Below are positions 35,976 to 44,708 of a stretch of 64,000 nucleotides of DNA, piece after piece; within the stretch, counting starts at the first letter, position 1, and the number at the start of each line of letters is the position of its first letter. Below the pieces are notes generated by a model. The model was not told the DNA's origin, ran no database searches, and worked only from the letters and a program-made list of their open reading frames with translations. The stretch lies in assembly GCA_016213775.1 (NCBI GenBank), contig JACQZR010000123.1, positions 1 through 64,000 on the forward strand. The letters run 5' to 3'. The translations under genes and the position numbers were made by a program. The stretch is from Acidobacteriota bacterium (lineage in GTDB: Bacteria > Acidobacteriota > Terriglobia > Bryobacterales > Bryobacteraceae).

Positions 35976-38396
35976 TTAGCGGAGCACGCGGAGAGGGTCG
36001 GTGCGGGCGGCGCGCATTGCAGGCACCCAGCATGCGACGATTCCTACCGCGAAGAGCAGGGCGCAGGAACCCAGTAATGACGGGAGATCGAAGGGGTTGC
36101 TCACACCGAGGATAACCCCGAACTGCCAAAGCAGAATGAGGGTACTGGCGAGTCCCACGGCGAGTCCAATGGTGAGGAGACGGGTGCCGCGGGAGAGGAC
36201 CAGCCGGATGAGATCGGCGGATCCCGCGCCGAGTGCCATGCGGACGCCATACTCCTGCTGCTGCATTTCTACGATTTGCGTCAACAGGCCGTAAACACCG
36301 ATGCAGGCGAGAACGAGACCAAGGACTCCGAAAGCGCCCATGAGCCACAAGCGGAAGCGGCCCTGGCTGTAGACGTAGCGGTCCAAGATGCTTTCGAGGG
36401 TGCGGGTTTCATCCACGAATTGATTCGGACGCAACTGGTAAATGACGCGTTTGACGTGTGGGGCCATAGCCATCGGGTCACCGGCGGTATGGACTACAAG
36501 GGTTTGCGACATGCCGAGGATCGAATAGGGGAAATACAACTCGGGCCGGGCTTCGCCGTTGTGCAACTGGTGGAGGGCGTCCTGCACGACGCCTCCGATT
36601 TCAAACATCGTGTCCGGCAGATTGAACGGCGGCATGCCGAGCCGCCATAGCTTGACCTGACGGCCCATAACGGGTTGTCCGTTGAAATAACGTTTGACGA
36701 AGGTCTCATTGACGATGGCGATGCGGCGGCGTGCGGCGATATCGGCCTCCTGGAGCCAGCGTCCCTGGCGGAGGGCGATGCCGGTCAGTTTGAGGTAGCC
36801 GGCGTTCACCATGTGGATGTTGACGGGACGCTTGTCGGCCTGCGGGTTGGAAGGGACCTCGACGGGGAAGTCCCAACTGCCCAAAGGGTGGAGCCCTGTA
36901 TTGATCCCAACCGCGAGCACACCCGGTAGGGCGCTGACACCTTCGAGCATCTGCTGGATGAAGGCGGCCCGGCGTTCGGGCGAAGGGTAGACACGTTCGC
37001 TCAATGGGACGCGCATCGTGAGGCGGTGATCGATGCCTACCGCGAGCGGCGCATTGTAGAGGCGAAGGAGCGTATTGAGGAACAGACCGGCGCCGGAGAG
37101 CAGCACCACGGCGAGGCTGAGTTCCAAAACCACAAGCGAGGCGCGAAACCAATTCATGCGCCGTGAAGCTCCGGTGGAGCGGCCGGCTTCCTTTAAGGGA
37201 GTGGCGAGGTCGGGGCGCGAAGCATGGAGGGCGGGTACGAATCCGAAGACAATGACAGTGGCTAGGCACAACAGAGCACTGAAGAAGAGCACAGGAGTGT
37301 TGAGCACTACCTCGGACTCATCAGGAATGACACCGGGAGGGACTATCGCGAGGATGAGTTTCAAGCCTCCCCACGCACCGGCAATTCCGGTGATGCCGCC
37401 GGCAATGGCGAGCAACACACTCTCAGTGAGCAACTGACGGATGAGCCGGCCGCGGCTGGCTCCAAGTGCGGCGCGCATCGCCATTTCGCGCTGCCGTGTG
37501 GAGGCGCGGGCGAGCAGGAGGTTGGACACGTTTGTACAGGCGATGAGCAGGAGCAAACCGACGGCGGCGAACATGATCCAGAGGATCTGGCGAATACCGC
37601 TGGGGAAGGTTTCCTTGAAACTGATCAACTCGATGCGCCAGCGTTTGGGGTAACGGTCGGGGTAGCGGTTGGCGAGGTCGCGGATGATTGGGTCGAGGTC
37701 GGTTTCAGCTTGCGCGGCTGTGATAGCGGGCTTACGGCGAGCGGTGATGATGACGCTGGAGACTCCTTCGTTGGGCTGGCCCGGTTGATATGCAAGAGGG
37801 AGATAGACGTCGGCGCCGCGGAACATGAAACGCGGGGGCATGACGCCGACGATGGTGCGCGGCCGGTCGTTGAGGATGAGTGTGGTTCCGATGATGGAAG
37901 GGTTGCCGCCGAATTGGCGGACCCAGAAGCGGTAGCCGAGCACGGCCTGTGTTTCGGGGTTGGGGTCGGCTGCGGTGACCGCGCGGCCGAGGAGGGCGGG
38001 GACGCCCATGACATCGAAGCCGTTGTGGGAGATGTGATTTCCGCGCAGGCGGAGCGGCTCCCCGCTGTTGACCCACAGAACATCGGAGATGGTGGAGGCA
38101 GCGACACCGTCAAAGATAGTGCTGCGCTTGGAGAGCTCGACGTATTCTTCGATGTTGTAGCTGGAGCGCCAGCCGCGCTGTTCGGGATTGCGGATGGCGA
38201 TGCTGGTGAGGCTGTCGGTGTCTTTGTAGGGGAAGGGTTCCAGGACGACGCCGTAAATGACGCTGTAGAGGGCTGACGTGGCGAGGATTCCGAGAGCTAG
38301 AGACAGGATGGCGGTGGCGGTGAAGGACTTGTTGTGGAGGAGTTCCCGTGTGCCGTAGCGGAGGTCTTGCCGGAGGGTACCAAGCCACGTGGTCAT
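35976..38396 (-). CDS. Large FtsX/MacB-type ABC permease without a linked ATPase (ADOP type)
   Basis: The 806-residue inner-membrane protein has the duplicated plan of acidobacterial orphan permeases. An N-terminal DLRYGTRELLHNKSFTATAILSLALGI leads into helix 1. A MacB-type periplasmic core (about 60-240) is followed by an FtsX block (about 280-400) with FAAVGLLLLIACTNVSNLLLARASTRQREMAMR, then a second periplasmic core (about 430-650) and a second FtsX block near the C-terminus (ILDRYVYSQGRFRLWLMG, VRMALGAGSADLIRLVL). No ATP-binding gene lies nearby and none of its own is visible. Such proteins are assumed to pair with shared MacB-like ATPases. The start at 38396 uses the conserved WLGTLRQDLRYG motif. 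Confidence 0.9.
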   Translation of the reverse strand: MTTWLGTLRQDLRYGTRELLHNKSFTATAILSLALGILATSALYSVIYGVVLEPFPYKDTDSLTSIAIRNPEQRGWRSSYNIEEYVELSKRSTIFDGVAASTISDVLWVNSGEPLRLRGNHISHNGFDVMGVPALLGRAVTAADPNPETQAVLGYRFWVRQFGGNPSIIGTTLILNDRPRTIVGVMPPRFMFRGADVYLPLAYQPGQPNEGVSSVIITARRKPAITAAQAETDLDPIIRDLANRYPDRYPKRWRIELISFKETFPSGIRQILWIMFAAVGLLLLIACTNVSNLLLARASTRQREMAMRAALGASRGRLIRQLLTESVLLAIAGGITGIAGAWGGLKLILAIVPPGVIPDESEVVLNTPVLFFSALLCLATVIVFGFVPALHASRPDLATPLKEAGRSTGASRRMNWFRASLVVLELSLAVVLLSGAGLFLNTLLRLYNAPLAVGIDHRLTMRVPLSERVYPSPERRAAFIQQMLEGVSALPGVLAVGINTGLHPLGSWDFPVEVPSNPQADKRPVNIHMVNAGYLKLTGIALRQGRWLQEADIAARRRIAIVNETFVKRYFNGQPVMGRQVKLWRLGMPPFNLPDTMFEIGGVVQDALHQLHNGEARPELYFPYSILGMSQTLVVHTAGDPMAMAPHVKRVIYQLRPNQFVDETRTLESILDRYVYSQGRFRLWLMGAFGVLGLVLACIGVYGLLTQIVEMQQQEYGVRMALGAGSADLIRLVLSRGTRLLTIGLAVGLASTLILLWQFGVILGVSNPFDLPSLLGSCALLFAVGIVACWVPAMRAARTDPLRVLR

Positions 38397-38428
38397 GGTT
38401 GGGAGTATAGCCGAAAGCGAGCCGGCAT

Positions 38429-39922
38429 CTATTCGCGAAGATCGTAACAAAGAAGACGTGGTTGGGTACCGTGGATGGCGTCGCGCTCGTGTTGCACGAT
38501 GTAGAGGAGGCCACGGCTGAGGACGGGGAGACTCCAGGTTTGTCGTGCGGCGAAGAGCCAGGCGCGCGAGGTTTCCTTGTGGCCTTGTGGTGTGAGGTCC
38601 ATCCAGAGGAGATGACCCATTTCGCCGAGCACGAGGAAGCGGCCGTCGACGTGGAGAATGGATCCGCGGTAGGTGCTGAGGAGTTGCTCGCGTTTGTCAC
38701 CGTTGATCTCGAAGGTCTCCTTCCACTCCGGCATGGCGCGCCACATCACTTTGCCGGTTTTGGCATTGAGACAAGCGAGGGAAGCGTCGGGTTCGTTCCG
38801 GCCTTCAAAGCCGTAGAGGTAGCCATCCTTATAGATGGGTGTGGAGAAGTGCATGCCGAAATCAGGAGTGGTCCAGGCGACTTTGTGTTTGCCGTCGGGC
38901 TGCATTTCCAGCATCGCGCCGCCGGTCTTGTAGCTGGCCGAGAGGAAGACATTGTTGCCGAAGATGACCGGGCAACTGGCGTTGACCGATTCATAGCTTT
39001 TGCTACGCCATGGGAAGGAGGTTTCCAGAGCGCCGGTCCTGGGGTCGATGACGAGCAGTCCACCCTTGGGAGGCTGGCTTTCGCCGCCTGTGAACGCAAA
39101 GATGCGGCGCTTGCCATGAACAGTGGCGGGGATGGGCGCGGCATAGCCGGCGGACCATTCCTTGCCCGCGCCCCACAGCAGGCGTCCTGTGAGTTTATCG
39201 AAACCGGCGACAGTGGGGCCTCCGGGCGCGCCCACTTGCACGATGAGCATGTCCCCTTCGACAAGCGGCGTTGAAGAGACGCCGAAGAAATCCTGCAGGA
39301 CTTTGAACTCGGAGAGGATGTCTCGCTTCCAGAGGATCTGACCGGTGGTGAGGCGGAGGCAGTGGAGTTTGCCTTCCGCACCGTAGGTGTAAACGCGGTC
39401 GCCGTCGATGGTGGGACTGGTGCGGGGGCCGCTGTTGTAGCCGTAGCGATCCTCGTAGGCGGTGGCGTAGGGGTACTGCCAAAAGCGCTCGCCAGTATCG
39501 GCCTTGAGGCATTCGACGATTTCCTGATTGCCTTGGCGGTGGAGGAAGACGAGGTAATCGCCCTGGACTGCCGGGGAGCTGTAGCCGGTGCCTTTCTTCA
39601 TTTCCCAAACAAGAGGCGGGCCGGAGGATGGGAACTTCTTCGCGAGTCTGGTCTCGGTGGAGATGCCATTGTGAGTGGGGCCGAGGAAGGAGGTCCAATC
39701 ATGAGTGATAGCGGAGGCGGAAAGAGGCTTCGGCTTGCGATGAAAGCGGGTGTTGGTGTTAGCCGCGGGCTTGGATGGGGCGACGGTTTCCAACTTGGCG
39801 AGAGCGGGCGGAGCGGGGTCTTTGAACTGCGCTCCGGCGGGAGCGGGCAGCAGCGACACGAGCAGTGGGATAAGGGCAATCACAGAGGTTGTTTGAGGAT
39901 ACCACCGTGCGGAGCCTTTCAT
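38429..39922 (-). CDS. Exported PQQ-like beta-propeller repeat protein
   Basis: The 497-residue protein has a signal peptide (YPQTTSVIALIPLLVSLLPA) and a Pro/Ala/Lys-rich linker. Seven or eight propeller blades of the PQQ_2/YncE-like kind follow: DWTSFLGPTHNGIS, VWEMKKGTGYSSPAVQGDYL, GERFWQYPYAT, SPTIDGDRVYTYGAEGKLHCL, KVMWRAMPEWKE. This pattern, with WxGPxxNG at the start, marks outer-membrane-assembly or enzyme-like propellers common in this group, not a typical alcohol dehydrogenase, since the catalytic calcium-site motifs are not seen. The ATG overlaps the stop of the upstream repeat-protein gene by 4 bp. The ABC permease starts 32 bp after its stop, so the three genes look like one operon. 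Confidence 0.75.
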   Translation of the reverse strand: MKGSARWYPQTTSVIALIPLLVSLLPAPAGAQFKDPAPPALAKLETVAPSKPAANTNTRFHRKPKPLSASAITHDWTSFLGPTHNGISTETRLAKKFPSSGPPLVWEMKKGTGYSSPAVQGDYLVFLHRQGNQEIVECLKADTGERFWQYPYATAYEDRYGYNSGPRTSPTIDGDRVYTYGAEGKLHCLRLTTGQILWKRDILSEFKVLQDFFGVSSTPLVEGDMLIVQVGAPGGPTVAGFDKLTGRLLWGAGKEWSAGYAAPIPATVHGKRRIFAFTGGESQPPKGGLLVIDPRTGALETSFPWRSKSYESVNASCPVIFGNNVFLSASYKTGGAMLEMQPDGKHKVAWTTPDFGMHFSTPIYKDGYLYGFEGRNEPDASLACLNAKTGKVMWRAMPEWKETFEINGDKREQLLSTYRGSILHVDGRFLVLGEMGHLLWMDLTPQGHKETSRAWLFAARQTWSLPVLSRGLLYIVQHERDAIHGTQPRLLCYDLRE

Positions 39923-42900
39923 CGGCCGAAATATCCGCTGACTTCCACAACGACACCAGTGCGGCGAAAGGCAAACACGTCGATGGCGCCGCCGGTTCCG
40001 GCGGGGATGATTGCAGCGTTGGTCACCACCTGGCCCTGGAAAGCATTGAGGATGGATGCGTTGGGCCTCGGCTGACCGGAGGGGTAGGCTGTGAGGAATG
40101 GCATCGGATTGCCGTCCGGAAGCGCAGTGACGTTGATGGCATAGCCTTGAGCAGTGGCGGGAATGCCCGAGCATCCGGAGGCAGTGGGGATGTTGATCGT
40201 GCGGGAGGTCTCGTCTGCGTAGGGTCCGCCGGTGAGGGTGGAATCACTGGCCCGGCATTGTTTGACGGGAAAATAGAAGAGGCCGCGCTGGCCATCGTCG
40301 GCCGCGTAGTAACCGTTTATGTCCACCAGGAAATCGGTGGCGTCGTAGGCGAACACGTCGATGGAGCCGTCAGCGGCCGCGGGGATGATGACGCTGTTAG
40401 CCAACACCCGCCCGGCAAACGAATTAATGCTGGATACGTTGGGTTGACCAGCACCGCCCGGCCAGGCGGTGAGATAGGCGAGAGGCCCTGGCGGAACAAC
40501 GGTGATGGTGGCGGAGTAAGCCGCGGCAGACGGAACGGAACAGTAAGGAGTGGCTGGAATGCGGAAATTGCGCGCCACCCGCGCGTTGAGAGACGGTGGT
40601 CCGAACGGTCCAGCCGGGGACCTGTAGAGGATTCTGGTGTCGATCACGCGACAGGGCGTGGTGGGATAGTAAGCAAGGCCGGTGATCGCGGTCGAGTCCG
40701 TGTAATAGCCGCTGATGTCGATCAACAGATCGGTCCCGTGTGAGGCATAGACGCTGATGCCGCCACTGGCCCCGGCGGCAACGATTGCGGAGTTGGCGAC
40801 GATCTGGCCATCGGGAGAACGGATCGTCCAGACATTGGGACGCGTATCTCCGGCGGGCCAGACGGTGACGAAATCAAGCGAATTGCTGGGGATTACGGTG
40901 ACGTTCGTGACGTAGGCCTTTGCCGTGGAGGGGATGTTGCAGACATTCGAGACCGGTAGATTGAGAGTCCGAGTCTCACCGGTAGTCAGGGAAGGAGGGC
41001 CAAACGCGCCGGTGCGTCCTTCAAAATTGTACTGCGAGCGTGTCTCCATGATTCGGCAGGGAGGAAGTGGAACGAACCGTAACCCCGGCGCGGGTGAGGC
41101 CGTATCCCATACGCCCATCAACTGCGAAGGGGACCCCAGAGAGGAGGCACTGTCGAAAGCCGATACCTTTATATTCAGGGGTGATTGCGGTGGGATTCTG
41201 AACAACAGATCGAATGCCAAAGTAAGTTGGCGTCCCGAGGGGGTTATTGATGTGTTGGAGAGCCGGCAGGTGGACGTTTCGTTGTTAGTCGCGCCGGAGA
41301 GATAGATAGTAGAAGTCCATTTGGAGTAAACAACATTACAGGAAAGGGTCTCGTTGGAGAAGATAAGCATGGCCGTGGAGATTCCGGAGTTGTTGGTAGG
41401 ATGGCTAAGCTGGAGTGAATAGGTACGGCTCAACCCATTCGTCGAGGACAGTTGCAGGGAGACCGGCGAAGGCCGCAGTGAACCTATGCCTTCCTGTATC
41501 GTGTTGAGAGGCAGATTAAATGAGGAAACCAAAGTAAAACCGGCGTTGCGGGGCGTCACGCCGGTATTCTCGCGAAAGGAATACAATACTATTCCTGACC
41601 CCACACCGCTCAACGGACCGGAGAGTGTCACAAAGTCCGATTGGCCCGTGATCGACCAACTGCACCCGGGCGCTGTCTGGAACTTAATCAGCCCGGAGGT
41701 TGCGCCGGGGCCTACAGTGGAGGGGAAATAGCCGGAGTATGTGAAGGTGCAATAGAACTGGCTCGTGATTGTCTTGGGACCATCCATAACTACCGTTTGG
41801 GTGGCGGTGTAGGGGCTTCCGGGAATCCCACCGGAGTAATACCAGAAGGTGTATCCCGGCGCCGCGGTCGCCGTCACTGTCACGGAGGCTCCGACGTCGT
41901 AGAATCCGTCGGGAGCAGCCGGTGCGGCTGCGAGCGTTCCGCCTTCGGCTGGGACAGTGCTTAGGGTAAGTTTGTATTTGCGCCCGACGTCGGCCGAGTA
42001 GGTTGCCGGCGAAGACGGAACGCGGATGGTTCGCGGGTTGGAAAGGACGCCGTCGCTCCAGCGTTGAAAGAGGAAACGGATATCGCTGGTGGAGGGCTGC
42101 AGACCGAGCCAGGTTACCGTGTGGTCCGCCCCGGACTCCCAGGAGAAGGTTACCGGAGCGTTGAAGGTGGTCCCATTCTCCAGAGAAAAGGCTGCCCCCG
42201 CCGGATTCGAGGAAATTGTGATTAGGGTTTGCCCAGCGAGGGGGACCCAGAGGTCCCACATACCGCGGCCGTGAGTAGCGGCACGCAAAGTGCGGCTGGG
42301 TCTATGGATCTTGACCGCATTGACGATCACGCGCGGCATGCCGAGCCCGAGTGGAAGCCAGCTCTGGCCGGCATCGAGAGTACGAAACACCCCAATGTCA
42401 CTGGCCGCATAGAGTGTGTTCGGTTGGTCGGGGTCGATCAGCAGATCGTTGAAACCAATATTCGGTAGATTCGCGGAAACGTTTGACCAACTCATCCCTC
42501 CATCGCTGGTACGGAAGACATGGCTGCCGGAACCCTGGAAGGCAACGTAAGCGGTAAGTGGTTCTGTCGGGTGGACGGCGACTTGTGTGGGGGTCTGGAG
42601 CGGCAGGCCGGATTTCCGATCCGTCCAGGACGCCCCCGGCGACAACACATTTCTGCTGATCCACAGATGAACGCTCGAGTTTGTGTAATCAACCCCGGCG
42701 GCATAAACGGTGTTAGGGTCGCTCGGCGACACGGACACGGCGCTGAGTCTCCCTCCGGCTGCCATCAGATTTGGTGAGATCGCTGACCAGGAGGACGCGC
42801 CGTTGGTCGTTTGGTAAACGCGTGTCGTGCCGAAGTAAAGCCGTGAGGAAGAAGATGGATCCATTACAAACGGGGGGATGAATGCAACCCGATCGCTTGT

Positions 42901-44415
42901 ATCGATTCCACTCTGCGCCACCTGCATGGTATTGCCCTGATCGGTCGATTTCCGGATACAGATGTTCTGACACGTGACATAGATGTTCAGGGGATTCGTC
43001 TGGTCAATAGCGCTCCAACCTCCGTCGCCGCCAAACACCGTTTTCCATTCCTGGTTTCTGTAGAGCGCGGTGCCGTTGTCCTGCATGCCGCCCAGCGATA
43101 TCGAAGTGTCCGTGGGGTGAATGGAAATCCCGGGATAGAACATGGCTGTAGTTAAAGTCGAATTAAGGGATGTGAAATTCGGAGTCACGGCCGAAGGATT
43201 AGTGCTGACATAAATTCCCCCATCGTTGCCAACGTAAAGCTTGGAACCATCGTTCGAGAAACGGACGACCTGCTGGTCGACATGCATGCCGGTCATATCC
43301 TGCCACGTTTGACCGCCGTCGCTGCTGCGGTGGAGATTGAGCAAGCCGGCAAAGACGAGACTCGGGTTTGTCGGGTGTACAGCGAGTGTCCAATCCCAGT
43401 AGTCGATGTTGTCATTGGCAATATCTCCAATTCGTACCCACGATTGACCGCCATTCAGACTTTTGTACATCCCCATGGGGCGGTAATCTGACTTGCTTTT
43501 CAGCCCCGCATAAACCACATTTGGATCGGAAGGCGCAACCGCGAATCCAATGCTGCTCACTCCCGTGGGCAGAGCAGTGGCTCCGGCGCCGGGCATCGAC
43601 GTCCAGGTCAAGCCCCCATCGTTGGACCGGAAAATGCGCGCATCGAGCGTGGTTGTGGGGCCGGCGGATGCGTAGACTCGCGATCCGTCTGGCGTGGCGA
43701 AGTGGATATCCTGGAAAGTCTCGCTGGAAACCTTGGTCCAATTGGCCCCGCCATCGGTTGTGCGCCAGACTCCGACATACATGCCGGCCAGAATGATGTT
43801 TGGGTCCGTGGGGTGAACGGCGATGCTATAGGCGCTGGGAATGTAGCTTCCGGACTGTCCCATGACTGAACGTGTCCAACTCGATCCGGCGTCCGTGGTC
43901 TTGAGCAGCCCCACTTCGTGCGGATAGCGGGTACCCGCATAGAGAATCTCCGGGCGGGACGGGGCCAGTGCAAGACCGCGTATCAACGATGAAGGCTGGG
44001 AATCTGTTAGAGAAGTCCAGCTCTGCCCGCCGTCGGTGGTTTTCCACACGCCGCCGAAGTCCAAACCGATATAGACAGTATTGGAGTCAGCCGGGTGGAC
44101 GGCGATTCCAGTTACCCGGCCTGAGTAAGTTCTCGTGCCTGACAGAATCGGCCGCGGACCAATGGAAGTCCACTGGGTTGAGGAGATTGCTTCCCGCCCC
44201 GCGGATGCTTTCCCGGGGGATTGCGGAACCATCCGCTCCATGTCGCGAATCGCGTTGAGCCGCTGATAAGGAGAGATGCGCGAGTGCGGGAATGCCCGCT
44301 GGGTTTCAAACCACTCGCGGCGCTGCCGTTCAATCCCCGGTCCTTCCAGAAACTGCTCCTGGGCAAACAGGCACACCGCGAACAATAGGAGAATAGTCAG
44401 ACTATTGCGGATCAT
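39919..44415 (-). CDS. Giant secreted Asp-box/BNR-repeat protein with C-terminal PCRxxDTR-type repeats
   Basis: The 1498-residue secreted protein has a signal peptide (SLTILLLFAVCLFAQ). From about 75 to 722 there are repeated Asp-box motifs (TTDGGQSWTSL, KTTDAGSSWTR, RSSDGGQTWQD, STDQGNTMQV), as in sialidase/VPS10-type propellers. A PEGA-like and InlB-type beta segment (about 740-885) and a BACON-like domain (about 890-965, PGCSWSITGQSDF) come next. Three C-terminal units of 115-135 residues start at about 1118, 1252 and 1384, each with a CR..(D/E)TR-type head, a VTVxP or VTAL strand and a GYY/GYF end. A degraded copy of this tail lies at 48790-49550. Adhesion or substrate binding is likely; an enzymatic role is not evident. 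Confidence 0.82.
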   Translation of the reverse strand: MIRNSLTILLLFAVCLFAQEQFLEGPGIERQRREWFETQRAFPHSRISPYQRLNAIRDMERMVPQSPGKASAGREAISSTQWTSIGPRPILSGTRTYSGRVTGIAVHPADSNTVYIGLDFGGVWKTTDGGQSWTSLTDSQPSSLIRGLALAPSRPEILYAGTRYPHEVGLLKTTDAGSSWTRSVMGQSGSYIPSAYSIAVHPTDPNIILAGMYVGVWRTTDGGANWTKVSSETFQDIHFATPDGSRVYASAGPTTTLDARIFRSNDGGLTWTSMPGAGATALPTGVSSIGFAVAPSDPNVVYAGLKSKSDYRPMGMYKSLNGGQSWVRIGDIANDNIDYWDWTLAVHPTNPSLVFAGLLNLHRSSDGGQTWQDMTGMHVDQQVVRFSNDGSKLYVGNDGGIYVSTNPSAVTPNFTSLNSTLTTAMFYPGISIHPTDTSISLGGMQDNGTALYRNQEWKTVFGGDGGWSAIDQTNPLNIYVTCQNICIRKSTDQGNTMQVAQSGIDTSDRVAFIPPFVMDPSSSSRLYFGTTRVYQTTNGASSWSAISPNLMAAGGRLSAVSVSPSDPNTVYAAGVDYTNSSVHLWISRNVLSPGASWTDRKSGLPLQTPTQVAVHPTEPLTAYVAFQGSGSHVFRTSDGGMSWSNVSANLPNIGFNDLLIDPDQPNTLYAASDIGVFRTLDAGQSWLPLGLGMPRVIVNAVKIHRPSRTLRAATHGRGMWDLWVPLAGQTLITISSNPAGAAFSLENGTTFNAPVTFSWESGADHTVTWLGLQPSTSDIRFLFQRWSDGVLSNPRTIRVPSSPATYSADVGRKYKLTLSTVPAEGGTLAAAPAAPDGFYDVGASVTVTATAAPGYTFWYYSGGIPGSPYTATQTVVMDGPKTITSQFYCTFTYSGYFPSTVGPGATSGLIKFQTAPGCSWSITGQSDFVTLSGPLSGVGSGIVLYSFRENTGVTPRNAGFTLVSSFNLPLNTIQEGIGSLRPSPVSLQLSSTNGLSRTYSLQLSHPTNNSGISTAMLIFSNETLSCNVVYSKWTSTIYLSGATNNETSTCRLSNTSITPSGRQLTLAFDLLFRIPPQSPLNIKVSAFDSASSLGSPSQLMGVWDTASPAPGLRFVPLPPCRIMETRSQYNFEGRTGAFGPPSLTTGETRTLNLPVSNVCNIPSTAKAYVTNVTVIPSNSLDFVTVWPAGDTRPNVWTIRSPDGQIVANSAIVAAGASGGISVYASHGTDLLIDISGYYTDSTAITGLAYYPTTPCRVIDTRILYRSPAGPFGPPSLNARVARNFRIPATPYCSVPSAAAYSATITVVPPGPLAYLTAWPGGAGQPNVSSINSFAGRVLANSVIIPAAADGSIDVFAYDATDFLVDINGYYAADDGQRGLFYFPVKQCRASDSTLTGGPYADETSRTINIPTASGCSGIPATAQGYAINVTALPDGNPMPFLTAYPSGQPRPNASILNAFQGQVVTNAAIIPAGTGGAIDVFAFRRTGVVVEVSGYFGR

Positions 44416-44445
44416 TTGGCCGTGTTATAACACAAGGCGCACCCG

Positions 44446-44565
44446 CTAGGCTCGCAGCTTGTGCATCAGGTCCATCGTGCCGCCGACATCTGTGAGCCGG
44501 AAATCGCGGTCCTGATAACGATAGGTGAGCCTGGTGTGATCCAGGCCCATGAACCGGCTGATCCG
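44446..44565 (-). pseudogene. Relic C-terminus of a DUF1501 gene
   Basis: About 40 codons at the 3' end (RFMGLDHTRLTYRYQDRDF, LTDVGGTMDLMHKLRA) are nearly identical to the last residues of the intact DUF1501 gene at 50292-51689. Upstream of the GLDHT region the frame no longer resembles that family and no start or body is present. A longer open frame running through here to 44886 therefore covers unrelated sequence. It lies 30 bp from the start of the giant repeat-protein gene. Its counterpart in the second locus is intact, suggesting an old duplication. Confidence 0.85.
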
Positions 44566-44708
44566 CTGGCTGAAGGGAAAACGGTGCGCCACGTGATGGC
44601 GGAGTTTCCGCACATCAATAGGCTGTTTTCGAGGTGGCATTTGTAGGCGCGAGGGTACTTCTGATGCAGCTCTGGGAATCAAAGCCACCGCTTTCAAGGC
44701 TGTGGTTA